From: an uncultured Bacteroidales bacterium
Lineage (GTDB): Bacteria; Bacteroidota; Bacteroidia; Bacteroidales; UBA4417
DNA length: 25,254 bases
Direction of reading: 5' to 3'
Assembly: GCA_937965665.1 (NCBI GenBank)
Contig: CALCJE010000406.1
Coordinates: 1-25,254, forward strand
The position numbers and the translations under genes are program-made. This document shows, one piece after another, positions 13,957 through 22,226 of the stretch. Under the pieces are notes generated by a model that saw only the letters and a list, made by a program, of their open reading frames with translations, was not told where the DNA came from and searched no databases. Positions within the stretch are counted from its first letter, which is position 1. Each line of letters starts with the position of its first letter.

Positions 13957-15240
13957 CTATTCTTCTTTCTTCACAAAAGGCTTAATAATCAGTCTGAGCG
14001 ACTGGTCGTACGTAACATAATTCCAGAACCAGTTTATAAAAACAAGCACCCGGTTTTTAACGCCTACAATGGCCATCAGGTGAACAAACATCCAGGTTAA
14101 CCAGGCGAAAAATCCATAAAATTTTATAAACGGAAGCTCAACAACAGCCAGGTTACGGCCCACCGTTGCCATGGAACCCCGGTTAAAATAGGTGTATGGT
14201 TTCATGGATTTGCCTTGTTGCAGCCGTTTCAGGTTGCGGGCCAGTAAACGTGCCTGTTGTATGGCCGGCGTGGCTACCTGCGGATGCCCGTTCGGATAAT
14301 TCTTTTCAGTCATAAATGCATAGTCGCCCAGCGCGTAAATGTTATCAAAACCTTCAACCTGGTTAAATGCATTCACTTTAATACGATTTCCTCTCACATA
14401 TAGTTCTGGAGGCAATCCGTCCGTTTGTTTTCCGGTTACCCCAGCCGCCCAAACCAGGGTTCTGGCTGCAATTTTCAAATCTTTACCAATATTTACCTGT
14501 TCGCCATCATAATCGCCAACCTGTGCATTACAGAGCACATGCACCCCAAGGTTTTCGAGGTATTTTGCGGCTTGTGCCGATGATTTTTCGGTCATCCCGC
14601 TCAGAAGCCGGCTACCGGCTTCGACCAGGTAAATCTGCATTTTGCTGAAATCGAGTTCGGGATAGTCCTTGGGTAGGATGAATTTTTTCATCTCGGCCAG
14701 TGTCCCCGAAACTTCAACGCCCGTTGGGCCACCGCCCACAACCACTATGGTGAGCAATGCTTTTTGTTTTTCAGGGTCAGTTTCAATCAGGGCATCTTCA
14801 AAATTCTGCAAAATGCGGTTTCGCAAACTTAGGGCTTCGGCAACCGATTTCATGGGAATGGCATGTTGAGCTACCTGTTTCATACCAAAAAAATTGGTAT
14901 CAACGCCCATGGCAAGCACTAAAATATCGTAGCTCACAGCTCCAAGCGTGGTTATGACTTCTTTTTTTTCGGGGTGCACCGATGTAATTTCGGCTACCCT
15001 GATAATTACATTTTGCGAGCGCTGGAATATTTTTCGCAAAGGGAATGAAATAGCGCTTGGCTCGAGACCCGCTGTTGCAACCTGGTAGAAAAGCGGTTGA
15101 AACTGGTGAAAGTTATTTTTATCAATAAGTACAACCTGGAAGTTGCTGCTGGCTAGCTTGCTGGCCAGTTTAAGGCCGGCGAAGCCTCCGCCGGCAATAA
15201 GTATTCGTTTTTGAGTTGTTTCAGGGATATTGAGTTGCAT
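13957..15240 (-). CDS. ndh: Type II NADH dehydrogenase (NDH-2), FAD-dependent
   Basis: The 427-residue flavoprotein has two Rossmann dinucleotide sites: KRILIAGGGFAGLKLA (glycines at about 17-22) for FAD and TIVVVGGGPTGVEVSG (about 164-179) for NADH. HQFQPLFYQVATAGLEPSAI near residue 45 is the conserved stretch of NDH-2, where the family has its quinone-linked site. NIYALGDYA near 305 is the second FAD-contact motif. The C-terminus is hydrophobic (LTWMFVHLMAIVGVKNRVLVF), fitting peripheral or monotopic attachment to the cytoplasmic membrane. NDH-2 passes electrons from NADH to quinone without pumping ions. The gene is monocistronic, has no clear -7 box, and is followed by array F. Confidence 0.93.
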   Translation of the reverse strand: MQLNIPETTQKRILIAGGGFAGLKLASKLASSNFQVVLIDKNNFHQFQPLFYQVATAGLEPSAISFPLRKIFQRSQNVIIRVAEITSVHPEKKEVITTLGAVSYDILVLAMGVDTNFFGMKQVAQHAIPMKSVAEALSLRNRILQNFEDALIETDPEKQKALLTIVVVGGGPTGVEVSGTLAEMKKFILPKDYPELDFSKMQIYLVEAGSRLLSGMTEKSSAQAAKYLENLGVHVLCNAQVGDYDGEQVNIGKDLKIAARTLVWAAGVTGKQTDGLPPELYVRGNRIKVNAFNQVEGFDNIYALGDYAFMTEKNYPNGHPQVATPAIQQARLLARNLKRLQQGKSMKPYTYFNRGSMATVGRNLAVVELPFIKFYGFFAWLTWMFVHLMAIVGVKNRVLVFINWFWNYVTYDQSLRLIIKPFVKKEE

Positions 15241-15453
15241 TTTATATTGATGTGTTTTATGCGTTGCATGGTTTTATAGGAGTAACAAATATTATCAAAT
15301 AAGGTTTTAAATAACATTTGCCAGGGGTTGGATGCCGGTAGCCCGCAAGTGCTTTTCTGTACAAACCCGTAAAGCTTTTTTGTCGGCAATGGCGCTTATT
15401 GGCCTTGCTTTTCTTATGCTTTAATTATTCAGCATTCAGTTTTGGTTTTCGAT

Positions 15454-15484
15454 AAAAAAAAGGAATCCCGCGAAAGCGGGATTC
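15454..15484 (-). terminator. Rho-independent terminator downstream of the FadL/OmpP1-type gene
   Basis: GAATCCCGC (15463-15471) and GCGGGATTC (15476-15484) form a perfect 9-bp stem with a GAAA tetraloop. Read on the minus strand it is followed by CC and eight T (15461-15454). It ends transcription coming from the outer membrane protein gene whose stop codon lies at 15532. The rest of the 15241-15531 spacer shows nothing else recognisable. Confidence 0.9.
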
Positions 15485-15531
15485 TTAATCGCTAAATGAG
15501 CATCAAGAGCATACGAATTATTCAACCTAAC

Positions 15532-16989
15532 CTAAAAACGGAACCCCAATGTAAGGCTGTATGCATTGGTCTTAATAGTATTATACGATTCAGGAGATTC
15601 TCCGTACAGGTAGTAATAAGCATTGGATTTCATATGGTTGTACGAAAAGTCTACAAAATAACCTTTATCCCTGATTCCTACCCCAAAAGAGTAGCCATTG
15701 CGGTCGCCTTCCGAGTCGGAGCCCACATAAGGCGTTCCATAAAAACTATATCCACCCCTGAATGCGGCTATGCCTGCTTTAATTTCGGCGCCAATTCTGA
15801 AATTATTGGCAGTCTTGAAATCGGAACGTATGGCGCTATTTTCATTCGAAAAGCTATAATCATGCGAGCCGAGTCTTGCATCCGAATAATCAATATATTC
15901 GTAATCAGCACTTATAAGCCCGTATTTCCCGATTATAAATGCCAGGCTGCCAGTAGCCCTGAGCGGAGTTTTAAGATCATAATTGAAGTAACCATTGGCA
16001 GGCGTTTTCGACATATGATTGCCATTGTCGAAATATGAATTCATACTTGCACCATAGTTATCACTCATATTGTAATAATTGGTTGGTGTATGTATCGATC
16101 CGCCGATCCGGATAAAATCAACAGGCATAAATATAAAACCGGCTTTAAAGTTGAATCCTGCGCCCCGTGTGTCCACATATTCATACCGGTCGAAAGAGTC
16201 GAAATATGAATTGAGCCCTTTGGTGTCGGTTTCTGTTAACCTGCTGTCCTCGTGGTACCTGATGTAAGGGAAGGCGAAAGTAACGCCAAGGAAAAATTTA
16301 TTGGAGATGTTGGCAGCAGCGCTCAGCACGGTTTCATTCGAACTGCCATAGGTTTCAACGGTCTTTACCTGGTAAACGCCCCCGTTTCCCATATCCGCAG
16401 CCCATCTCTGGTTTGTTGGTGAAATCGAATCCCAGAAAATCAGGTCCACATCGTAGGCCAGGCCTGCGCCATAATTGTCCCAGCTACTGAGCGGATCGCC
16501 TGAAGCGTTTACCTGGTTCACATAACTGGTCATCAGTGAATTATAGTTATTGAACCCCGATAAAACCATGCGGTTGCTGTATGAATTCAGCATATTGATA
16601 CCGAAGCCGAAATTTAGCTGTACCAGAGCGCCGGAACGTCCGTTCATATTCTGCGAATATACATAGCCAACATTGCCCAGGTACATGGTAGTTCTCGAAT
16701 CTTCATTTGATTCTCTCAAAAAGTCACTGGTAGTGTTGTTCGAGGAGAGCATAGGGGTGATGGCAAACTCCGATTTCCGGTAAAGCCCTAAGCCGGCCGG
16801 ATTCTGGCTCAGCGAGGTGAAATCAGCACCTACAGCACCGTAAGCCCCCGACAAGCCTAAGAACCTTGCCGAGCCTCCATAATTGATGAGTGAATATCGC
16901 AGCGCATCGTTCTGATTTTGTGCGAATAATGTGCCCGAAAACAACATTACTGTCACTATTGTGCTTATTAATGCAGGTATCTTTTTCAT
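15532..16989 (-). CDS. Outer membrane beta-barrel protein, OmpP1/FadL/TodX-like
   Basis: Starting at the ATG at 16989 the protein has 485 residues and a signal peptide MKKIPALISTIVTVMLFSG, probably cleaved at LFA-QNQ. The frame is open 15 codons further upstream, but that would bury the signal peptide. After cleavage, LRYSLINYGGSARFLGLSGA and DFTSLSQNPAGLGLYRKSEF show the NPAG motif typical of FadL/OmpP1-like transporters of hydrophobic compounds. The remainder alternates short beta strands rich in Tyr, Asn and Gly. The last residues LTLGFRF end in Phe, the usual signal for the BAM machinery. Substrate is unknown; many Bacteroidota have several such proteins. It follows the Tyr-rich lipoprotein gene by 110 nt and is closed by a strong terminator. 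Confidence 0.88.
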   Translation of the reverse strand: MKKIPALISTIVTVMLFSGTLFAQNQNDALRYSLINYGGSARFLGLSGAYGAVGADFTSLSQNPAGLGLYRKSEFAITPMLSSNNTTSDFLRESNEDSRTTMYLGNVGYVYSQNMNGRSGALVQLNFGFGINMLNSYSNRMVLSGFNNYNSLMTSYVNQVNASGDPLSSWDNYGAGLAYDVDLIFWDSISPTNQRWAADMGNGGVYQVKTVETYGSSNETVLSAAANISNKFFLGVTFAFPYIRYHEDSRLTETDTKGLNSYFDSFDRYEYVDTRGAGFNFKAGFIFMPVDFIRIGGSIHTPTNYYNMSDNYGASMNSYFDNGNHMSKTPANGYFNYDLKTPLRATGSLAFIIGKYGLISADYEYIDYSDARLGSHDYSFSNENSAIRSDFKTANNFRIGAEIKAGIAAFRGGYSFYGTPYVGSDSEGDRNGYSFGVGIRDKGYFVDFSYNHMKSNAYYYLYGESPESYNTIKTNAYSLTLGFRF

Positions 16990-17014
16990 AACATTTGAAT
17001 TTTGGTAAAAAATA

Positions 17015-17062
17015 ACCTGCAATCCATAGCTCAAAAGGGTTGAACCATTCTGGTTTGCAGGT
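17015..17062. promoter_or_regulatory. Imperfect inverted repeat in the leader of the OmpP1-type gene
   Basis: ACCTGCAATCC (17015-17025) and GGTTTGCAGGT (17052-17062) pair at 10 of 11 positions, around a 26-nt centre that contains a small GGTT/AACC stem. It lies 26-73 nt upstream of the ATG at 16989. It could be a leader hairpin, an operator, or a weak terminator of the upstream lipoprotein transcript; no T-tract follows. Confidence 0.35.
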
Positions 17063-17099
17063 CGTAAAACAAGGGACTTATATTTGGATTTTTATCAGT

Positions 17100-18689
17100 T
17101 TACCTGCGGCCACCGCTGCCTGAACCTGATGAAGAACTGCGGCTTCCGCCCGAAGGACTTCCTCCCGAACTTGGCGATGAACTTCTGGATGGTGAAAAGC
17201 TTCCGCTCGATCCTGATGATGAACTCCGCGATGGCGTGTAGCTGCCGCCCGAACCTGATGATGAACTTCTTGAAGGCGTGTAGCTGTCGCTCGAGCGTGA
17301 CGGTGCGCTGCTGCGTGCAGGTGGCGAATAGCTGTTGGAGCGCGAAGGCTGTGGCGACGAGTAGGTATTGGATCTGGAGGGTTGAGGCGAGGAATTGTAA
17401 CGAGGTGCTGAGTAGCTCTCGTTCGACCTCGACTGGGTTGGTCTTTGATAAGAAGGTTGCGAATACGAGCGGTTTTCATTTCCTTGCTGCGGAGTACTGT
17501 AAGTCGGCTGGGTTACCCTTGCATTAGGGTTGGCCTCGTTACCCGAAGGCTGCGTATTGCGGTATTTGGGTGATGTATATTCCTGGCCTGACCGCGGACG
17601 GCTATATTCAGGGGTGGTATACGTTTGGGTATTGCTACGGGCCGGATTTGCATTGTTCTGGCCGCTGGCATTCTGGTTGCTACGCGAAGGGGAAGTATAC
17701 TGGTACCTGCGTTGTGGTGCTGCAGTACCGGTAACTGCCCGTTGGCTGTTCGCTGCAGGAGTAGCGTAGCGGGCATCGCTGCTTCCGCTTGGGCTTTGTC
17801 CCCTTACGCCTGGATTTGAAGAGCCATTGGCTGCTGCTGCGGCTCTGCTGTCCTGGGCGCCTGCTGCAACTGCAGCTCCCTGTCTTGTACCTGCTGAAGT
17901 TTCGTTACCACGCACTGCATTGGCTGGTGCTGTCTTTTCGCCAGTAGTAATAGCTGCGGTACCTCTCGGTGTATTTGTATTTGTAGTTGATCCTGTTCTT
18001 CCCGAAACTGATCCGGGATCGCCCTGCCTGTTGCTGTTGGTGCCACGAGCCGAATAACCCGAACTGCCTACCGAACCCCTGTGGCCATATTCCGAAGCAT
18101 AGCCGTATGGATAATATCCATTCGATCCATCGTAATACCCATGATAATAACCATTGTTATATCCATACCAGTAATCGTTGTAGCCATAATAAGGATATCC
18201 GCATCCCCAGCCATAGCCGTAGTATGGATAATAATCATAATATGGGTAGCCATAATATGGATAGCCGTATCCATAACCATAATATGGGTAGCCATAGCCA
18301 AAACTCAGGGATAAACCCCAGTGCCATGGACTTGAATCGTAGTAGTAATAAGGAGCGGTGAAAATATCGCTGTAATATGAGGTGGAAACATAAGGCTCCT
18401 CAAACCTGTTGATACGTGTTTCGTACGATTCGTCGTAATATTGCGAAGCTGCATAATTGGTATCAGGATACGCATTATTTCCGGATGCATATTGCTGGTT
18501 ATCATAATACCCGGTATCAGGTACTGCAGCCACATTTTGCTCCGTGGTTTTTACCGTAACAGTGTGTTGAACAACTGCTGGCTGGCTGTTGGGCGTATAA
18601 TATACATCATCGTATCCGGTAGCCTGGTACGATGTGGTACATGCCGACACCATCAACATTACCGCCGTTAAAATTAAAATGTGTTTCAT
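17100..18689 (-). CDS. Low-complexity lipoprotein: Tyr/Gly-rich centre and Ser/Arg/Pro-rich tail
   Basis: The start is the ATG at 18689, giving 529 residues; the frame is open 43 codons further but those lie in the proS promoter region. A Shine-Dalgarno sequence AGGAGGT (18694-18700) directly precedes this ATG, which is unusual in this phylum. The protein opens with a lipoprotein signal MKHILILTAVMLMVSAC (acylated Cys17). Residues about 95-205 consist mainly of Tyr, Gly and Pro (YPYYGYGYGYPYYGYPYY style). The second half is Asn/Gln/Thr-rich and ends in Ser/Arg/Gly repeats (YTPSRSSSSGSGG, FSPSRSSSPSSGG) and GRR. Such composition suggests a disordered or cohesive surface or periplasmic protein. 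No catalytic motif is seen. Confidence 0.85.
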   Translation of the reverse strand: MKHILILTAVMLMVSACTTSYQATGYDDVYYTPNSQPAVVQHTVTVKTTEQNVAAVPDTGYYDNQQYASGNNAYPDTNYAASQYYDESYETRINRFEEPYVSTSYYSDIFTAPYYYYDSSPWHWGLSLSFGYGYPYYGYGYGYPYYGYPYYDYYPYYGYGWGCGYPYYGYNDYWYGYNNGYYHGYYDGSNGYYPYGYASEYGHRGSVGSSGYSARGTNSNRQGDPGSVSGRTGSTTNTNTPRGTAAITTGEKTAPANAVRGNETSAGTRQGAAVAAGAQDSRAAAAANGSSNPGVRGQSPSGSSDARYATPAANSQRAVTGTAAPQRRYQYTSPSRSNQNASGQNNANPARSNTQTYTTPEYSRPRSGQEYTSPKYRNTQPSGNEANPNARVTQPTYSTPQQGNENRSYSQPSYQRPTQSRSNESYSAPRYNSSPQPSRSNTYSSPQPSRSNSYSPPARSSAPSRSSDSYTPSRSSSSGSGGSYTPSRSSSSGSSGSFSPSRSSSPSSGGSPSGGSRSSSSGSGSGGRR

Positions 18690-18693
18690 GATG

Positions 18694-18700
18694 ACCTCCT
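18694..18700 (-). promoter_or_regulatory. Strong Shine-Dalgarno sequence of the Tyr/Gly-rich lipoprotein gene
   Basis: AGGAGGT on the minus strand stands 4 nt before the ATG at 18689. It fixes the start codon and stands out because other starts in the window lack such a site. Confidence 0.7.
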
Positions 18701-18753
18701 GTGTTATGCTTTTTACAAAGCGGATTGGTATGTATTCAGAGCAATATTTTTTG

Positions 18754-18761
18754 TAATTTTG
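18754..18761 (+). promoter_or_regulatory. Candidate -7 box (TAATTTTG) for the proS operon
   Basis: TAATTTTG matches TAnnTTTG, 50 nt upstream of the proS ATG at 18812, in the 122-nt divergent spacer. No clear -33 TTTG is visible at the usual distance. Confidence 0.4.
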
Positions 18762-18811
18762 TTGCCTGTAAGTACCTGTAAAAGCACAATTATCATACCA
18801 CAAATTACAAA

Positions 18812-20287
18812 ATGGCAAAAGATTTCACATCACGCGAAGAGAATTACTCACAATGGTATAATGAACTCGTTATTAAGGCTGAACTGGCTGATAACTCAGC
18901 TGTAAGGGGTTGTATGGTTATAAAACCGTATGGCTATGCAATCTGGGAGAAAATTCAGAGAGTTCTTGATGATATGTTTAAAGAAACCGGGCATCAGAAT
19001 GCGTATTTCCCTCTTTTTATCCCAAAATCATTTTTCAGCAAAGAAGCTTCGCATGTTGAAGGATTTGCCAAAGAGTGTGCCGTAGTTACCCATTACCGCT
19101 TAAAAAATTCGCCCGATGGTAAAGGTGTTGTTGTTGACCCGGATGCAAAACTGGAGGAAGAACTCATTGTGCGCCCCACTTCCGAAACAATTATCTGGGA
19201 TACCTACCGCACCTGGATACAGTCGTACCGTGATTTGCCTATACTTGTAAACCAATGGGCCAACGTGGTCCGCTGGGAAATGCGTACACGACTATTTCTG
19301 CGTACTGCCGAGTTTTTATGGCAGGAAGGCCATACTGCGCATGCTTCCGAGGCTGAAGCTATTGAGGAAACCGAAAAAATGATCAATGTATATGCCGAGT
19401 TTGCCGAAAAATGGATGGCTATGCCGGTGCTTAAAGGTGTAAAATCGGCCAACGAAAGATTTGGCGGCGCTATCGAAACATACTGTATTGAAGGCCTCAT
19501 GCAGGATGGTAAAGCCCTGCAGGCCGGTACATCACATTTCCTGGGTCAGAATTTTGCCAAAGCCTTCGATGTGCAGTTCCTGAGTAAAGAAAATAAGCTG
19601 GAATATGTTTGGGCAACCTCATGGGGTGTTTCAACACGACTTATGGGTGCTTTAATTATGACTCATTCCGACGATCACGGTCTGGTTCTCCCTCCAAAAC
19701 TGGCTCCTATACAGGTTGTTATCATCCCGATTTATAAAACCGATGAGCAACTGGCGCAGATTTCGGAAAAGGTAAATGAAATAGTTAAGAAACTGAAGGC
19801 GTTGGGCATCAGCGTTAAATACGACGACCGTTCAACGCAAAAACCCGGCTGGAAATTCAACGAATACGAATTTAAAGGAGTACCGGTTCGCCTGGCTATC
19901 GGCCCCCGCGACCTCGAAAACGGTACTGTGGAAGTTGCCCGCCGCGATACGCTCGAAAAATCGGTGTTCCAGTTAACAGATATTGAACATAAAATCATTA
20001 ACCTGCTCGAAAACATACAGGAAAACCTCTTTCAGAAAGCCTACGATTTCCGTGAAGAAAACACGTATAAAGTCGACACCTGGGACGAATTTGTGGCTCA
20101 ACTGGATGGTAAGGGCGGATTTATTTCTGCACACTGGGATGGAACCTCCGAAACCGAACAACTGATTAAAGAGGAAACAAAAGCAACCATCAGGCTGATT
20201 CCTATTGATGGTAAACTTGAAGAAGGCAAATGTATCCGCACCGGGAGACCTTCCAGGCAAAGGGTTATCTTCGCCAGGGCTTATTAA
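18812..20287 (+). CDS. proS: Prolyl-tRNA synthetase, archaeal/eukaryotic-type
   Basis: The 491-residue class II synthetase attaches proline to tRNA-Pro in the cytoplasm. It belongs to the short type without the YbaK-like editing insertion of E. coli ProS, the form usual in Bacteroidota. The catalytic domain shows motif 1 around HQNAYFPLFIPKSFF, ELIVRPTSETIIW near 115-127, and motif 2 VRWEMRTRLFLRTAEFLWQ with the following EGHTAHA near 150-176. Motif 3 is in STRLMGALIMTHSDDHG near 270-286. The anticodon-binding domain begins near APIQVVIIPIY (about 294). The C-terminal extension ends in VIFARAY, the terminal Tyr being typical of the archaeal type. It is the first gene of a plus-strand series and is followed by kdsB after 24 nt. 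Confidence 0.97.
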   Translation: MAKDFTSREENYSQWYNELVIKAELADNSAVRGCMVIKPYGYAIWEKIQRVLDDMFKETGHQNAYFPLFIPKSFFSKEASHVEGFAKECAVVTHYRLKNSPDGKGVVVDPDAKLEEELIVRPTSETIIWDTYRTWIQSYRDLPILVNQWANVVRWEMRTRLFLRTAEFLWQEGHTAHASEAEAIEETEKMINVYAEFAEKWMAMPVLKGVKSANERFGGAIETYCIEGLMQDGKALQAGTSHFLGQNFAKAFDVQFLSKENKLEYVWATSWGVSTRLMGALIMTHSDDHGLVLPPKLAPIQVVIIPIYKTDEQLAQISEKVNEIVKKLKALGISVKYDDRSTQKPGWKFNEYEFKGVPVRLAIGPRDLENGTVEVARRDTLEKSVFQLTDIEHKIINLLENIQENLFQKAYDFREENTYKVDTWDEFVAQLDGKGGFISAHWDGTSETEQLIKEETKATIRLIPIDGKLEEGKCIRTGRPSRQRVIFARAY

Positions 20288-20311
20288 TACAGGTATTGTA
20301 AAAGAATTAGC

Positions 20312-21067
20312 ATGTCGATAAGTACTTTAGGTGTTATTCCGGCCCGGTATGCTTCAAGCCGCTTCCCGGGTAAACCGTTGGTGCTGATCGACGGGAAAAG
20401 CATGATCATGCGGGTGTATGAACAAACCCTCAAAACTTCAGTACTCGACCGAGTAATTGTTTCGACTGATGATGCGCGTATTTTTGACCATGTAAAGGAG
20501 TGCGGAGGTGAAGTAATGATGACCTCCGAATCACATGTTTCGGGCACCTCACGGATTGGAGAAGTGGTTGATAATCTTTCGTTTATGGGCAAATGCCCGT
20601 ATGATGTTATTGTTAATATTCAGGGAGATGAACCTTTCATCGATCCTTCTCAGATAGATCTAGCCGTTTCATTATTCAATAATCCCGCGGTAGTTATAGG
20701 CACCCTTATACGGAAAATTGAAAATACAGATGATCTTTTTAATCCGAATGTTGTAAAAGTGGTTACCGACGACCAGGGTAAAGCGCTGTATTTCAGCCGT
20801 TCGCCAATTCCGTATTTGCGCGGAATAACGCAGGATGCCTGGTGCGATCATCACGATTATTACAGGCACATAGGGCTATATGCATACAGGTCGGCAGCGC
20901 TTAAAGAAATACTGAACCTTACGGCAGCGCCCCCCGAAGAAGCCGAATCGCTTGAGCAATTACGCTGGCTTTACCACGGTTACAGCATTCATACTGCCAT
21001 AACTGATATTGAGACTATTGGCATTGATGTGCCCGAAGATTTACTGAAACTTACTAACAATGCTTGA
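20312..21067 (+). CDS. kdsB: 3-deoxy-manno-octulosonate cytidylyltransferase (CMP-KDO synthetase)
   Basis: KdsB activates KDO with CTP to CMP-KDO for lipopolysaccharide inner-core synthesis in the cytoplasm. The 251-residue protein is of normal length. It has the nucleotide-binding N-terminus GVIPARYASSRFPGKPL (residues 7-23), IVSTDDARIF near 50, NIQGDEPFIDP near 102-112 with metal-binding Asp106, and FSRSPIPYLRG. The C-terminal IGIDVPEDLLKL carries the second metal-binding Asp. The loop normally reading HxSGTD/ER is HVSGTSRIGEV here, with Ser at the acidic position, a mild deviation. It follows proS by 24 nt and is probably co-transcribed with it. Confidence 0.95.
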   Translation: MSISTLGVIPARYASSRFPGKPLVLIDGKSMIMRVYEQTLKTSVLDRVIVSTDDARIFDHVKECGGEVMMTSESHVSGTSRIGEVVDNLSFMGKCPYDVIVNIQGDEPFIDPSQIDLAVSLFNNPAVVIGTLIRKIENTDDLFNPNVVKVVTDDQGKALYFSRSPIPYLRGITQDAWCDHHDYYRHIGLYAYRSAALKEILNLTAAPPEEAESLEQLRWLYHGYSIHTAITDIETIGIDVPEDLLKLTNNA

Positions 21068-21119
21068 TATTTTAGGTCCGATTGTTATATCTTAGCAGAT
21101 TAAAAAGTCATAAATTTCA

Positions 21120-22178
21120 ATGATAACAAGGCATATTGCTGATTTACTGTACCATCACGAATGTGTGATCGTTCCCGGGCTTGGAGGCTTCATTAAAGCT
21201 AACATTCCTGCCAGGATTATACATACCTCGCACGAATTTTTCCCGCCATCGGGCACACTCGCTTTTAACTCAGGACTTGCTGCCAACGATGGTCTATTAG
21301 CCAATCACATAGCATCTGTTCAAAATACCTCGTATCGTGAAGCGCTTTACGAAATAAAGAAATGGGTCGAAATATGCCTCGATGCAATTCATAAAGGCGA
21401 AAAAGTAATGTTACAGGGAATTGGTGAACTTTTTATGAATGCCTCGGGCCGGCTGGAATTTAAACCCTCGCTGGAACTGAATTTTAATCCTGATGCTTTC
21501 GGGTTGCCTGTATTTATTGGCAAAACCGCCGGTATGCAGACTGTTGTTATTCCCGAAGTACAATCATCGAAATTCAGGGACCGCAACTCGAAATTACGCC
21601 GCCTGGTGCCCGAAACACTCAAATGGGCAGCAGTACTGGCGCCCTTTATTGCTTTTGTTCTCTGGGGTTCAGTGAATGGCAATATGATCGACAACTACGT
21701 ACACAACTATACAGGGATTTTCTCCTGGGTTCGTTCAACCCCGGGCAAAACTGTTCCTGTTAATACTACAGCAGCCCCGATCAGGCAAAGTGAGCAGCCA
21801 AAGCAGGTAATTCAATCTCCTGCTGCTGTGATGGGTGCTGAGAATATTTCTTTTGAACCCGGCGCGGTTTCGAATGCTGAGATTGATAAAATTAAAATAA
21901 CCGCAAAAACCGAAGCTGTTGTAGCTGCTGAATTGCCTTCAGATCAGCAATTTTTTGTAATTGGCGGCGCTTTCAGGGATCAGAACAATGCAGTGAAGTT
22001 AGTTGGAGAACTTCGCGAACAGGGCTACCCGGCCGCAATTATTGATACTACTCCCGGTGGTCTTTATATTGTGAGCATGAAAGGATTCAGTTCCTATAAC
22101 GAAGCCCAGCAACAGCTTGATGAAGTTAAAAAATCAGGTTTTGCTTCATCCTGGATACTGAAAAAAAACAGGGGCTAG
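21120..22178 (+). CDS. HU-CCDC81 / SPOR domain membrane protein
   Basis: The 352-residue protein has three parts. Residues 1 to about 130 contain tandem HU-like (CCDC81-type, Bacteroidota variant) modules, seen in ECVIVPGLGGFIKANIPARI, FNSGLAANDGLLANHIA and GEKVMLQGIGELFMNASG. A membrane segment follows at about 165-182 (LKWAAVLAPFIAFVLWG). After a low-complexity linker, a C-terminal SPOR domain (about 278-352) reads QFFVIGGAFRDQNNAVKL and GGLYIVSMKGFSSYNEAQ. SPOR domains bind denuded peptidoglycan at the division septum. The HU-like part lies before the single membrane helix, so it should be cytoplasmic and SPOR periplasmic. The protein may link the nucleoid or a cytoplasmic partner to septal wall; this is inference. 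A weak promoter (CTTG, 21 nt, TATCTTAG at 21088-21095) precedes it. Confidence 0.88.
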   Translation: MITRHIADLLYHHECVIVPGLGGFIKANIPARIIHTSHEFFPPSGTLAFNSGLAANDGLLANHIASVQNTSYREALYEIKKWVEICLDAIHKGEKVMLQGIGELFMNASGRLEFKPSLELNFNPDAFGLPVFIGKTAGMQTVVIPEVQSSKFRDRNSKLRRLVPETLKWAAVLAPFIAFVLWGSVNGNMIDNYVHNYTGIFSWVRSTPGKTVPVNTTAAPIRQSEQPKQVIQSPAAVMGAENISFEPGAVSNAEIDKIKITAKTEAVVAAELPSDQQFFVIGGAFRDQNNAVKLVGELREQGYPAAIIDTTPGGLYIVSMKGFSSYNEAQQQLDEVKKSGFASSWILKKNRG

Positions 22179-22226
22179 GCTTCGAAATTATTACGCGCCC
22201 GGCATCTCTTCTCAAATCATATAGTT

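Noticed and set aside
16990..17034. 15-codon extension of the OmpP1-type protein
   Set aside because: The residues would precede a normal signal peptide. The ATG at 16989 gives a proper secretion signal.
18068..18314. Met/Ile/His-rich frames over the Tyr-rich region of the lipoprotein
   Set aside because: They are frame-shifted or antisense readings of the repetitive Tyr/Gly codons. The lipoprotein frame has the signal peptide and the ribosome binding site.
18690..18818. N-terminal extension of the Tyr-rich lipoprotein to the ATG at 18818
   Set aside because: It would bury the lipoprotein signal peptide and cross the proS promoter region. AGGAGGT marks the ATG at 18689.
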